Shown: positions 20,301 through 30,253, counted from the first letter of the stretch. The stretch: 32,676 nucleotides of DNA from Guillardia theta CCMP2712 (GCF_000315625.1 NW_005434450.1:28891-61566), one strand, 5' to 3'. Numbers and translations are program-made. The notes: a model not told the origin generated them from the letters alone.

Positions 20301-23300
20301 CTCCAGTGCACAAGACAGCCCGCTGAGTATCGCTGCGATACGAGGCCACGGCCTTCAGCAGACGAGCCCGGCGAGATCTCCTTGCAGCCACCACGCTTGT
20401 CAGCACCCCAAAGTACACCCGGACGTCTCGTCGCACGACTCGAGTCTTGATCGAGTTAGCCTTGGCAAGCACCCACCGCGTCCAGGCTGTCAAGTCCGAC
20501 CACGCCTGCAAGCCCCGACTTGTGACTCGCCTCTCCTCCATCCGTCGCGCCTTAGCATCGCTCGCCTGCTCTACCCTGAGCGTCGCCATGTCTGATACCG
20601 CAGATTGGACATACGCAGACAGCTCGTCAATCACCCGCCTGAGCAGCCGTTGCGACCTTGTCCGGTCTAGCCTCTGCATGAGTCGCCAGAGCTCTCGAGC
20701 CGCTTGTGTGTACGAGACCCAGCGGTGGAAGCGGGTGTAGAGCTGCATGGAGAGCGATCTCTGTACAGTGTGCAGCAGACAAGCCTTGAGCCGTCGTGCC
20801 TCCCACACTGCCTCCCGGTACCCTACAAACGCCCCACGCTGGATCCGGTACCTGCCCTGTATTGAAGCGCCTGCGTGTAGCCGCAGCCTTGTGTCTTGGT
20901 CGAGCCTCTTAGACTTGGAGTCCTGAGCCAGCTCGGCCCATGCGACAAACAGGTCCTCGACATGCCTCTGCGTTACCACCAGCCAGATGGTGCGGCGGAT
21001 CTGCTGCTCCCTCTTGCGCATACGGCGGCATGCGGCCACCGATGCTGCGAAACGGATCAAGGCTTCTCCTGCTCGTCGTCGCCTCAGCACCTCTACACAA
21101 TGTGTCCTCCGTTGCCTCGTGCGGGAGCTATGACGCGATGCCCATGCCCACTCCGCTAGTAAAGGCTTGAGCTGCATTTTCATCACCATCAACTCATCGC
21201 CAGGACGAGCTGCAAGCTTGACGTCCTTGCAGATCTGACTCGAGATCATACGCTGTAAGGCAAAGGAGCTCGTCTGTCGACTGATGTCCAACTCTGTCTT
21301 CACGTACTGGTTTACATTTCGCATTTGCCAAAGCGATACTAGATACTTGCTCAAGCACAGGCGGTCCCTGTTAGCGCGAAAGGACGTCGCTTTCGCTTGC
21401 AGTACAAGCTTGGCATTGACCCGCCCCGCCCAGCTCACGAAGACAAGCCTGCTTGCAGCCCTGCGGGTTCGGTCCACGAGCTTGTTCACGCCATACTGCA
21501 GACGTCTCACACTCAGCAGGTACAAATCCAGCGCCTCAAACGCAGAAACCATGAGCTCCTTCCTCCTGCGCTCCCCTAGCCGCCCCACTGCTGTCGCCCC
21601 TACCGTCCGCCTGGCTCGGACAGCCCTCCACCGCTCGATCGCGCCCCATGCCGTGCTCTTGTCTCTTGATGCTTTCATCGTCGCGTACCTCGCCCGCAGC
21701 ACCGCCATGCGTCGAGCGAGCTGTGTCCAAGCAAGAAAAGCCCCGGCCTGAGAGCTGAGCGTCGAGCTCCTTGTCACGAGCCTGGAGCTCTGCTTCATGG
21801 TCCTCGACATGCTGAGGCCCTCCCTCCATGCCGCCATCGCTTTCTCCATCTGCTCCACTGCCCTTGACCTCACCGCCCTCGCTTGTATGCCCCGAGATCG
21901 TCGTCTCAGACCACTCGACACCCTCCAGTGGCACAAGACAGCCCGCTGAGTATCGCTGCGATACGAGGCCACGCGCCTTCACGCAGACGAGCCCGGCGAG
22001 ATCTCCTTGCAGCCACCACGCTTGTCAGCACCCCAAAGTACACCCGGACGTCTCGTCGCACGACTCGAGTCTTGATCGAGTTAGCCTTGGCAAGCACCCA
22101 CCGCGTCCAGGCTGTCAAGTCCGACCACGCCTGCAAGCCCCGACTTGTGACTCGCCTCTCCTCCATCCGTCGCGCCTTAGCATCGCTCGCCTGCTCTACC
22201 CTGAGCGTCGCCATGTCTGATACCGCAGATTGGACATACGCAGACAGCTCGTCAATCACCCGCCTGAGCAGCCGTTGCGACCTTGTCCGGTCTAGCCTCT
22301 GCATGAGTCGCCAGAGCTCTCGAGCCGCTTGTGTGTACGAGACCCAGCGGTGGAAGCGGGTGTAGAGCTGCATGGAGAGCGATCTCTGTACAGTGTGCAG
22401 CAGACAAGCCTTGAGCCGTCGTGCCTCCCACACTGCCTCCCGGTACCCTACAAACGCCCCACGCTGGATCCGGTACCTGCCCTGTATTGAAGCGCCTGCG
22501 TGTAGCCGCAGCCTTGTGTCTTGGTCGAGCCTCTTAGACTTGGAGTCCTGAGCCAGCTCGGCCCATGCGACAAACAGGTCCTCGACATGCCTCTGCGTTA
22601 CCACCAGCCAGATGGTGCGGCGGATCTGCTGCTCCCTCTTGCGCATACGCCTGCACTCAATCGTGGTGTAGTGCATCTGTGTGAAGCAATCTTGTATTGT
22701 TCTCTGCGTTCTGTTCACGCTGATTACGGCATAGCTTTGTTGAAGTTCTTTGCTGATTTGAATGTACTGAGTGTACTTGTTGAAGAATTCTGTGATTGTA
22801 CATCGGTTCAATCGGTTGGATACTTGAATTTGAAGGTTAGACCTGTATGAACAATTTGAGTATGTGTGTCCTTGCCATGTTTTACACACACTTTGTAGCT
22901 TCCGTTTCTGGTAAGATTGAAGTCTGTAGTTTGCAAATTGTCTGGCGCACTGCATACACCCAACATGCTTTTGCCAGTTGTTGAAGGTTGAGCATATCAA
23001 ACTGAGATACATCTTGGATTCTGTTCTTTGGATGCAGTGCGTAGCCCGATCGTTCTTAGCTGATAGTTCTTGGTACCAAAATTGAAAGTAATATTTCTGC
23101 ATATTTGCAAATATCGTCTTTGACATCTTTGAAATCAGGTATTTTGAAAACTTGGATCTCTTTGTATGATTTTGGAAAATTTTCATGCACATCGACAGAT
23201 TGCGACGCGTTGCTCTTCTCCAAATGAGAGACGAAATCCTGGAAGCATGTTGAGTTTGCTTGCAGGAATGTAACCATTCGAGGAGACATTGTTTTTTAAG

Positions 23301-24788
23301 AAGATTTCTGTTTCTCGAAACTGCGGAAAAAGTGACAGCTCGAATCAAACGAGCATCATGCATCATATTTGTAAATAAGTGAAAAGCTCTGTACAACAAT
23401 TTTCCAAACCCTTTCTTCAATAGCCACAAGACCCTATCTCTTGTGCCCAAGACGTATTTCCAACTAGCCAACACTTCAATACATTTGCTTCTGTTTGTCA
23501 AGAACTTCTTGTCTACTTTCAGATCCAGGGTGTCTCCGCATGCCTTCTTGTATCGAGACTGAAGAACAATGCTCGCTTTCCGTAACAAATGAGTATTGTG
23601 TTTTGTATACGCGTACCAAAGTTCGAAATGGTGCTGTTTCATTCGAAAATAACTCTTGAGTGATCTTGTTTGGTACATTTTCGATTTCCATCTCCTTTTT
23701 CCTGCGCCTTTGAACAGATGGAAGAAATAACGTGATAGAAGGTGAGAATTTTTGCAAAGAGAGTCTTGTTTCAAAATGTTTATACTGTCTGTTGAGTTTC
23801 TTTTGAACCTCAGTGCTCGAATGTTTACCATCATTCCAGTGACCCAGAAAACTAAACATCAATGACTTGGTATATGTGTCCTCTACACGACATACCATGC
23901 CTCTTTTGGAGCTCATGGTTTGCATATACATAATCCATACTGATAGGCATTCTACCTGCCTTCGATGAATGGATTGCTCCCAAATTTGAAGAAATTTCTT
24001 GTGGTAATAATTTTGATCCGAGCAATAATGGATCCATTTTTGCATGTGAAATCGCAAACAAGTATATGTCCTGTCAACGAAAAGTTGTCCAACTTTGGCT
24101 CGCTTCAGTTTGTGAACACTCAAAGTATGTTTCCAGTCTCGGAGGTACGATAGAATGCGAAGAGATTCCCAACTTGCAATGATACGGCTCTGACGTTGAC
24201 GAAGTATCGTCACTCTTGATCTATGTGCATCAAGTATTCTGAAACATCTGCGTAATGATTTGATTCTGGATTGCATAAAAACATAGCTACATTTTTGTGA
24301 CCTTTGGCCCACAATCATCCCATGCTTGGCACTCCAAAGTGAAAAATACAAGGAATTGTAATTTTTTGATAATTGATTTGACAATTCTTTTCTTAAGTTG
24401 ACTCGCTCTTCATTGTTTGCAATATGATTCCATTGCAGGAATGAATTCACTAGAATGACCATTGCTGTCATGTCTTTCAATCTACCAGGTTGAACTTTCC
24501 ATTGACACTTTTTCAGTAAGAAATTATGGATTCTCGTGTGCAGGACCTTGTGTCTGTGCGCAATCTCGGCCCAGGAGAACAGGTAATGCTTTGCCCTCTT
24601 ACGATTTGTATGCACCAGTTTTCGATAGGACCGATGTATACATACTTGCATAAGATGTTGCGTTGCGAATTCAACCCAAAGTTTGAAATCTGAGGAGCGG
24701 TCAGCACCAAACACTAACACTTTTGATATCGCTCACATGTTCTTGTCCTGTTGCGTATTGCCCTTCGCAATGCAATACCCTCCAGGAC
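14332..24788 (-). CDS. Giant Sfi1-like centrin-binding repeat protein (interrupted in this assembly)
   Basis: Sfi1-type proteins are long alpha-helices whose Trp-containing repeats each bind a centrin, at spindle poles, centrioles or contractile filaments. An exon at 24788-24737 (VLEGIALRRAIRNRTRT) splices through a 47-nt intron to one huge exon from 24689 (YFKLWVEFATQHLMQ) to the TAG at 14332-14334. Sfi1-like motifs recur about every 30-40 residues: YLFSWAEIAHRHK, FLAWTQLARRM, LFVAWAELAQDSK, VFVSWAGRVNAK, GLQAWSDLTAWTRW. Residues from about 680 onward are almost identical tandem units. Three frame breaks separate it: an extra A in the run at 23749-23753, 2 extra bases at about 21974 and 21982, and a 1-base loss at about 20308 next to a 100-N gap. 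Correcting these gives about 3,440 codons in one frame. Translation is also possible upstream to an ATG at 24924 (MESLKSKELHAYG), but the join is uncertain. Confidence 0.8.
14621..22650 (-). repeat. Tandem array of near-identical 1.6-1.8 kb coding units
   Basis: Using the marker CATGCTGAGGCCCTCCCTCC, copies start at 14857, 16693, 18316, 20152 and 21808, giving spacings of 1836, 1623, 1836 and 1656 (the last includes the 100-N gap). Long units have a 213-nt (71-codon) segment, encoding RQVNHLHVCALPQKH..WHGRATIYTW, that is absent from short units. Order along the coding strand is short-long-short-long plus a partial 5' unit. Similarity begins abruptly at CRRMRKREQQIRR (about 22650) and ends at GERR (about 14621). 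Units differ by only a handful of substitutions, including at silent sites. Confidence 0.93.
20181..20280. other. Assembly gap (100 N) inside the tandem array
   Basis: The run of 100 N replaces the segment that reads TCGCTTTCTCCATC..CGAGATCGTC in the other units. Counting that segment in sister copies gives 66 bases, so the gap is a placeholder. The right flank (CTCCAGTGCACAAG against CTCCAGTGGCACAAG elsewhere) lacks one G and breaks the frame. Confidence 0.9.
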
Positions 24789-25209
24789 CTGCAACATGTG
24801 AGTTCACACATACTTTTCTCTTCCCTTTGAGATGTCTGAGATCGTTGTAACCACCATAAGGATCCCCATTCAATGCTCGATCACATCCATAAGCATGCAA
24901 TTCTTTGCTCTTCAATGATTCCATCTCACATTCCTCATTCCATTCCTCCGAAACCTCTTATTTTCATTTGTTCTCTCATAATACTGATGTCAGATATCTT
25001 CATGTCGTTCTAGTCCTCAACTCTTTCTCTTGCTCGAACTGCCTCCAAGTCCCTTCCTGTGTTCCCTCCCGCGTACCCTTGCACGTTTCTGCGCACAAGT
25101 CTCGTCTATCTTTGCTAACATGTTCTCGAATTCCTTTCTTCCTGTCTCTGCATTTCATTTCCGCTCTTGTCTTACCTTCTTCATCGCTCGCTCCCAACTT
25201 CGCTCCATT
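24789..25209. other. 5' region of the Sfi1-like gene, possible first exon, then pyrimidine-rich DNA
   Basis: On the minus strand an ATG at 24924 opens MESLKSKELHAYG..HLKGKRK, ending at a GTATGT donor-like site about 25 nt before the exon at 24788; that intron would be unusually short. Above 24930 the plus strand is pyrimidine-rich (TTCCTC, CTTCCT runs) without a supported gene. Confidence 0.35.
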
Positions 25210-25470
25210 TTCCTCCTTCCGCCCGTTACTATTGGACCCACAACCCCAACTTTGTCTACCCCCACCCTGATGCTTCCCGTCTTTCTACCCACCTTCTGAT
25301 ATTAAAAGTCTCCCTCCATCACTACCCCTACCCCTCTGTTGATAGCATTCCACAAACTCTACTCTGATCACGACTACGAAGGCTCAGTTCAGACCCCCAC
25401 CCTTGGTGCCTTCGGACCCCAGGCTACCCTTGCCAATGACCCCTACCTCCCCAGACCGTACAGACTTAAT
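25210..25470 (-). repeat. C-tract block (G on minus strand) upstream of the Sfi1-like gene
   Basis: The plus strand contains CTACCCCCACCCTG, CTACCCCTACCCC, GACCCCCACCCTTGG and GACCCCTACCTCCCC. The G-runs are therefore on the coding strand of the minus-strand Sfi1-like gene. Confidence 0.5.
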
Positions 25471-25489
25471 TTCCCTAAGGAGAGGGGGT

Positions 25490-25835
25490 GAACTCAGGGT
25501 ACGGTGGGCGGATCGCGAGCCTGCACTGACCTGCTGGGCCAGGGGGTGGTGAGGTAGTAGTCAACGCCATGTTACATAGTCATTGGTAAAGGTGCCCCCC
25601 TTCTGGTGGGTACAGGGGGTGGGTACTGGCGGTTACACCCCACTGTGCCCATGCTCAGGGAGGACTCCGGGACCCCTGGTCACTACCGCAAGTCACGGGG
25701 TCACTCCCCGGAACAACAGTCGAGGGGGGTGGTTGGCTCGGCCGGCGCACGGTGTGGCCTCAGTGGCCCGACCGGCTGGGGCCCCGGCCGGGTCACCGGG
25801 CCGGGTCCGATCACTCACTGTCTGAGTCCACGTAT
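25490..25835. repeat. GC-rich island C with GGCCGGG and ACTCACTG words
   Basis: This is a GC-rich segment with CTCGGCCGGCGCACGG, GGCCCGACCGGC, GGCCGGGTCACCGGG and ATCACTCACTGTCTGAG. Its composition and words resemble islands A and B, and like them it adjoins polarised G/C-tract blocks. The copy is shorter and interrupted by G-runs (CAGGGGGTGG, GAGGGGGGTGG). No supported ORF. Confidence 0.45.
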
Positions 25836-25849
25836 CAATCAGGTGTGCT

Positions 25850-26160
25850 AAGCCTCCTCCCTCCCCGAACAAGCTATAGACCCACCCCCACCCTCTCACA
25901 TGAGTATCCACCCCTATCGACTATTTTGGTTCATGTACCCTCATTAGGGACTCATATTACAATGCCAAGTACCGGTGTACTAAATACCCCACCCATATTG
26001 AAATACTGCAACATCACCCCACCCCACCCTGCGTCCCCTCGAATCTCTCGAACCCCCCCCCCCCTCCCCTCCCTCCCTCCTCCCTCCTCCCTCCTCTCTC
26101 CTCCCTTCTCTCTAATTCCCTTCTCCCCCTTCTCCTCCTTTCTTATCCCTTCTCCTCGTC
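25850..26160 (-). repeat. C-tract block grading into a polypyrimidine tract
   Basis: Plus-strand runs include GACCCACCCCCACCC, CCACCCCTATCG, TACCCCACCC and CACCCCACCCCACCC, followed at 26049-26160 by (CCCTCCT)n pyrimidine. Polarity is the same as the block at 25210-25470. Confidence 0.5.
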
Positions 26161-26967
26161 CCATGCGATCTTTGTCGTGAAATCTTTCACAAACACGCAT
26201 CTTCATTCATATCCTTCATTTCTCATGCTACATCAAACTCGCATACAATAACAACTCCCTCTTGCCCTCTCTCTTGATAAATTTCTCTTGGATATTCTCT
26301 GGCATTTATTCGTAACCAAGTAACAGTCTCAACCCTCTCTAGCTGTTTTAGCTCACGTTTGTTCGTAAAACATTCCCCCGCTTGCTATGTCTGTCTTCCT
26401 GTGCTTCCAAGAAGACAAGAGTCCTCAAAGTTTTCCTAGTTTTATTCTGCACGCCCTGGAAGTACTCTTTGAAAGCTTGAATGGAACCGGCAAGTCTTGA
26501 GCGTGAACTAAGGCTTCAGGGCTTGTTCAAGTCCTGGTTGTCCTTTTGGCTTCTACTGCTTTATTCTTCCTGTTTGTTTCGAATTATCCAAAGGCAAAGT
26601 TTCACGATATTTCATGTCATCCACTACCTTGCGCTGTGTCTGCTTGCCTGTCCCTTCCTTTCCTCGATGGTCAACGATTCATAGGACCGACGACTAGAAC
26701 ATTTGCTTGCATAGGACATTATGGCTATGCTGTATCTTGTGCAGATTCGTTCACCAGTCTTCCACTACTTGGTGTTTCATTTGCTATCTCCCAAGCCTTG
26801 CAGCTGCTCAACGTGTAGAGTATGTGCGATCTGATTTTTTTTTCCTTCTGGATCTTGTGTAGGACAGAGATGAGAGAAGAAACAATCACAGTCACTTGCG
26901 ATCACAAATCTTTTCCTCTCTCCTACCCAACAGCTCGTTCGTCTGCTTGAGCTAACCCTTGCTGCAG
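26161..26967. other. Upstream region of the FAM210-like gene, no firm exon
   Basis: A plus-strand ATG at 26481 opens a short ORF (MEPASLERELRLQGLFKSW..) with a hydrophobic continuation. It could be a first exon of the downstream gene, but I cannot join it convincingly in phase. Splice-acceptor-like sites occur at about 26861 (TTGTGTAG) and 26967 (TTGCTGCAG). Otherwise I see nothing specific. Confidence 0.35.
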
Positions 26968-26994
26968 GAGCTGCATATTCAGCGTGCGCGTGTG

Positions 26995-27873
26995 ATGGCG
27001 GGGTCTGTGATGATGCAGCCGTACCTGCTCGCCGGTCTGGAGATGTCAGTGGCCTCTCGGATCCGGATGCTTCGATCGTCAAGAATCACTCTACAGAATC
27101 TTCAGCATTTGTCAGAGGACAAGGACAGTGTGCTACGGCTGCCTGTCTGTCAGACGACCCTTGGACGGGCGATCATGCGAGGGAAGGCGAAGCTGCAGCA
27201 GCGCTTGTCGCAGGACTGTAAGATGCTGCGGGTCCCCAACCTCTATCCCCTCCACTTCCTCAAACGGGCTCGTCAGAACATGCTCAACAAGATGAAGCTC
27301 AATTCTAAGATCCTTGCTGCAAGCTCAACACATACCCACAGGCGCAGGCAGACTGTAGAGGACAGCAGCAGCAGAGGGATCTTCTCGCTGGCCGCCAAGT
27401 TGAAAGACGTTATGGCCGAGTACGGCAGGCTTGCCGCTGCCTTCCACCTCAGCGGTCTTGTGCTTACCACGGGGATCTTCTACACGGGCCTTTACATGGG
27501 TGTGGTGGACTTGGAGCCTTGGTTCGACAAACTTCCCAGCCAGCTCGCCGAGGGAGTGAAGAACGGGTCAGGAAACCTTGCCGCAGCATTCGTGTTAGCA
27601 GAGTGTACAGCTCCCCTGAGGTAGACCCTCATCCTCCTCCTCTCCTCCTCCCTGACCTTGCCCCTTCCACTGGTCACTACCTCTTTACATTTGTCTCACT
27701 TCCCCACTTCATCTGAACGTTTCCTTCCCTCCTCTCCCTCCTTGTCCACCTTCTCGTCCCCCTCCCACTTGCTGACTTGGGCCAGGTACGGCTTGACAAT
27801 CGCCGTTGTCCCGAGGATTGCTCCCTGGGTGCGCAACCATTCCTTTGCGCGTCGAATCTTCGGGCTCAAGTAA
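26995..27873 (+). CDS. FAM210/DUF1279-family membrane protein
   Basis: DUF1279 (FAM210A/B) proteins are mitochondrial or plastid inner-membrane proteins. Two exons, 26995-27620 and 27786-27873 (stop TAA), give 237 aa when the ATG at 26995 is used. The DUF1279 domain occupies about residues 133-222: AKLKDVMAEYGRLAAAFHLS, a first hydrophobic segment (LVLTTGIFYTGLYMGV), then GSGNLAAAFVLAECTAPLR and, after the intron, YGLTIAVVPRIAPWV. The splice (CTG AG/GTAGACC ... CCAG/G TAC) joins the conserved APLRYGLT motif exactly. The first 40 residues are rich in Met, Ser, Arg and Leu, compatible with a mitochondrial presequence. The exon is open further 5' to an acceptor at 26967, so the start may be in an upstream exon. 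It is convergent with TRAP-gamma (162 bp between stops). Confidence 0.82.
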
Positions 27874-28034
27874 TTGGAGCCAGTGTGAGGTGTGAGCCAT
27901 GTACTTGTATAGTTTGCGGAATACTTGTGTTTGCAAAGATATTCTTTACTCTTGTTGAAATGAAAAATCAAACGTAGCGCGGACTTACTTTGCACTGCGA
28001 CAAGAGTCAGCTAGATGCCAGAAAGCGGCTCGAA

Positions 28035-29662
28035 CTACCGGGTAGACATGTAGAAGACGATGGCGCAGGAACCAGCCGAGCTTGCGGCGTAGTTGATGAC
28101 AGGGGACGATGATCTGCGAAGGAGATAAGAACACGGAGGGAGGAGAGCACTTTAGCTTCACCTCAAGATGAAAAATGCGAGGCCCATGAAGACGATGAGG
28201 AAGAGTGAGTTGGTGCTGGAGAGAGCGAGGGAAAGAGCCTGTTCGAATCACAACTCAGCTGTCGAGACACACGGTACTAGGGCAGTATCGTCACCTCCCA
28301 GTTGATCTCGGACCTCTTCCTCTCAGCCTCCTGTGGCAGGTAGTGTCAATTCCGAACCCACCGACACTCTCTTTTGCTTGCCTTGAGCTTGTTCTTCGTC
28401 CTCTCATCCATCTCACCCTTCTGCTTCAGCCTGGCAGTGGATTCAAGCTCGATGCCGCGGCTCTTGATCAGTCTGCAAGGACAAGGTGAGGAAGTCCTCT
28501 CGGTACCAACATGAAGGATCAGCGATCATGCCAAGCACAAAGAACGCTGTGACAAGAAGAGCGCCAAGGACAAGGCGGAAAATCAAAAATCATGAAGGGG
28601 TACAGCATACTGAAGGGCAATGAGAATGTGAGGAGCGACAAACCTGTCGCGCAGCTTCTTGAGACGGTTCTGGCAGGCAAGCGCAAGGACGAGGACGGAG
28701 AGGACCCCAACACTTGCGAACACTGGCAGATTGTCCATGACATTGACCTCAAAGATGGCAGAGAGCAAGTCTGCAACAGGATCAGGAGTAGAGTCACAAC
28801 AGCAAGAGGGCCCAGACACGAAACAAGAGGAAGGAGGGACACCAGGAGGGAGAGAAGGATGGAGAGGGATGAACTACATCACAACACGTTCCAACACGTT
28901 CAAGTCCATCAAGTTCACCATGAGACATAGGAGCGCCCTCTACACATCAGAATCCTTTGGTCTATACAAACTCGAAAGACCATATCTACTTCCAGTGGTT
29001 GTGACAGTTTCATGTTCACAAGCCAAGACACATACACCACGACTCTAGCACCTTGACGGTTCTCATAATCGTTCATCCATCCTTACCCATCCTTATCGGA
29101 TGTTTCCTATTCCAACATCCAATGGGGACCAGCCTGAATCATTTTCTGCTTCTAGTCCTCTACACTCCTCTCTCCTCTTCCCTGCCTCTCTTCCCCGTTC
29201 ACCCTTGCCCTCCTCTGCCCATATCTGCTCTTGTCTTCTCGAATCCCACAACATTTAAAGGCAAGGTAGCAGGAATTCTACATCTCAGCTTGCACGCACA
29301 TCAATGTCGTCACCTTTGTATCTACTATCCACTTTCACTTTCATGACGTGAGAACCCTCCACTTCACTCCTTCATCTCTTCTAACTCCATCACAAGCAAA
29401 CAACAACAAAGCCCACATCCACCATCACCACCACCACCACCACTATCATCATCGTCTCCATCATCGTCGCCTCCACTCACTGCCACCTCCTCAACAGCCA
29501 CAACCGTCACCTCCTCCTCCTTCACCTCCTCCTCCGCATATACTCACACACAGGTCCAGTGGCCAGTGCAAGGACGTCCATCATCATGAGAGTCGCCAGG
29601 CTCATCGTCACGCGCTCGTCCGCCTTCACGTCCAAATCCTCCCATTCTTCTTTCCTCCCCAT
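28035..29662 (-). CDS. SSR3: Translocon-associated protein subunit gamma (TRAP-gamma / SSR3)
   Basis: TRAP-gamma is the four-pass subunit of the ER translocon-associated complex, which sits at Sec61 and helps protein insertion. Six exons close in phase to 174 aa (human SSR3 is about 185): 29662-29548, 28770-28644, 28472-28382, 28330-28295, 28238-28162 and 28113-28035 (stop TAG). Order: short cytosolic N-terminus (MGRKEEWEDLDVKADER), two membrane segments (VTMSLATLMMMDVLALATG; LPVFASVGVLSVLVLALA), a charged helical loop (about residues 76-123), then two more (TNSLFLIVFMGLAFFILR; SPVINYAASSAGSCAIVFY). The last pair aligns well with the family's C-terminal ILK..PTVNYILS region. The intron between exons 3 and 4 must start with GC (CTCAAG/GCAAGC) to keep phase. 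The first intron is 775 nt; its content includes a (CAC)n patch at 29420-29450. The start codon abuts a polarised tract block. Confidence 0.9.
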
Positions 29663-29679
29663 CGTCGCTGCCGAAGTGG

Positions 29680-29960
29680 TACCCTACCCCTCCTTCCTCA
29701 CTAAAAACTACCCCTCATGTATAACCCCACCCGGTCGAAATGCTCGAACACTTCTTACTACCCCCAAGACACCAACATGTACCCACCCCTTTTTCGACAA
29801 TTATTTGAAATGACCCTACCCACTATCAGTCACCTCCGTCTTGATTCCATATACTTTTTCTGTCTATCACCCCCAATTTTGATCAACCCACCCATCTGAA
29901 TCCCTCAACCTTACCACCCCCACCTCATCAGTTCGCATACCCCACCCACTCTTTTCTTCT
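29680..29960 (-). repeat. C-tract block (G on minus strand) immediately upstream of TRAP-gamma
   Basis: The plus strand shows TACCCTACCCCTCC, CTACCCCTC, ACCCCACCCGG, CTACCCCC, TACCCACCCC, CACCCCC and ACCCCACCCAC, with AT-rich spacers. The G-runs are on the coding strand of TRAP-gamma, whose ATG is at 29662. Confidence 0.55.
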
Positions 29961-30047
29961 TAGATCTGTGCACGAGGCCATTCCGGCAAAAAAACGTTAC
30001 CATATCGTTACGAGCGTTATAAAACGTTTGAACGTAACTGATTGAGC

Positions 30048-30067
30048 GGGGATGGGGCCCCATCCCC
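30048..30067. repeat. 20-bp perfect palindrome
   Basis: GGGGATGGGGCCCCATCCCC equals its own reverse complement. It follows a cluster of CGTTA/AACGT words at 29993-30037 (ACGTTACC, CGTTACGAGCGTTA, AACGTTTGAACGTAAC). Function unknown; it could be a dimeric protein site. Confidence 0.85.
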
Positions 30068-30079
30068 GGTGCGCCTTGT

Positions 30080-30215
30080 ATGGTGAGGGAGGAAAGGAAA
30101 CGATGGAGGGGAGGGAGGGGGAGGAAGAGGGGAGGGAGGGTGGGGGAGGAAGAGGGGGGGGAGGGAGGGAGGGGAAGGGAAGGAGAAGTAGGAAGAGACG
30201 AGTAAGGAAGAAGGC
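30080..30215. repeat. Polypurine (GGGAGG)n tract
   Basis: Nearly continuous purine on the plus strand (GAGGGGAGGGAGGGGGAGG and similar), upstream of the DUF2256 gene. No coding signal. Confidence 0.85.
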
Positions 30216-30253
30216 GGTTTGAAGGAGATCATCTCACACCTGTGATCGTACAG

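Noticed and set aside
14877-22365. Repeated plus-strand ORFs of 75-160 codons across the Sfi1-like array
   Set aside because: They recur because the array recurs, lie antisense to Trp-repeat coding sequence, and show Ser/Arg/Pro-rich shadow composition without motifs.
14621-22650. CRISPR-like or satellite interpretation of the tandem array
   Set aside because: Units are 1.6-1.8 kb, in frame and protein-coding, with no short repeat-spacer structure.
28500-28585. Membrane-like segment LVLGALLVTAFFVLGMIADP on the minus strand inside a TRAP-gamma intron
   Set aside because: Including it breaks the phase and separates the family-conserved second span from the charged loop; the direct splice from 28644 to 28472 keeps phase and matches SSR3.
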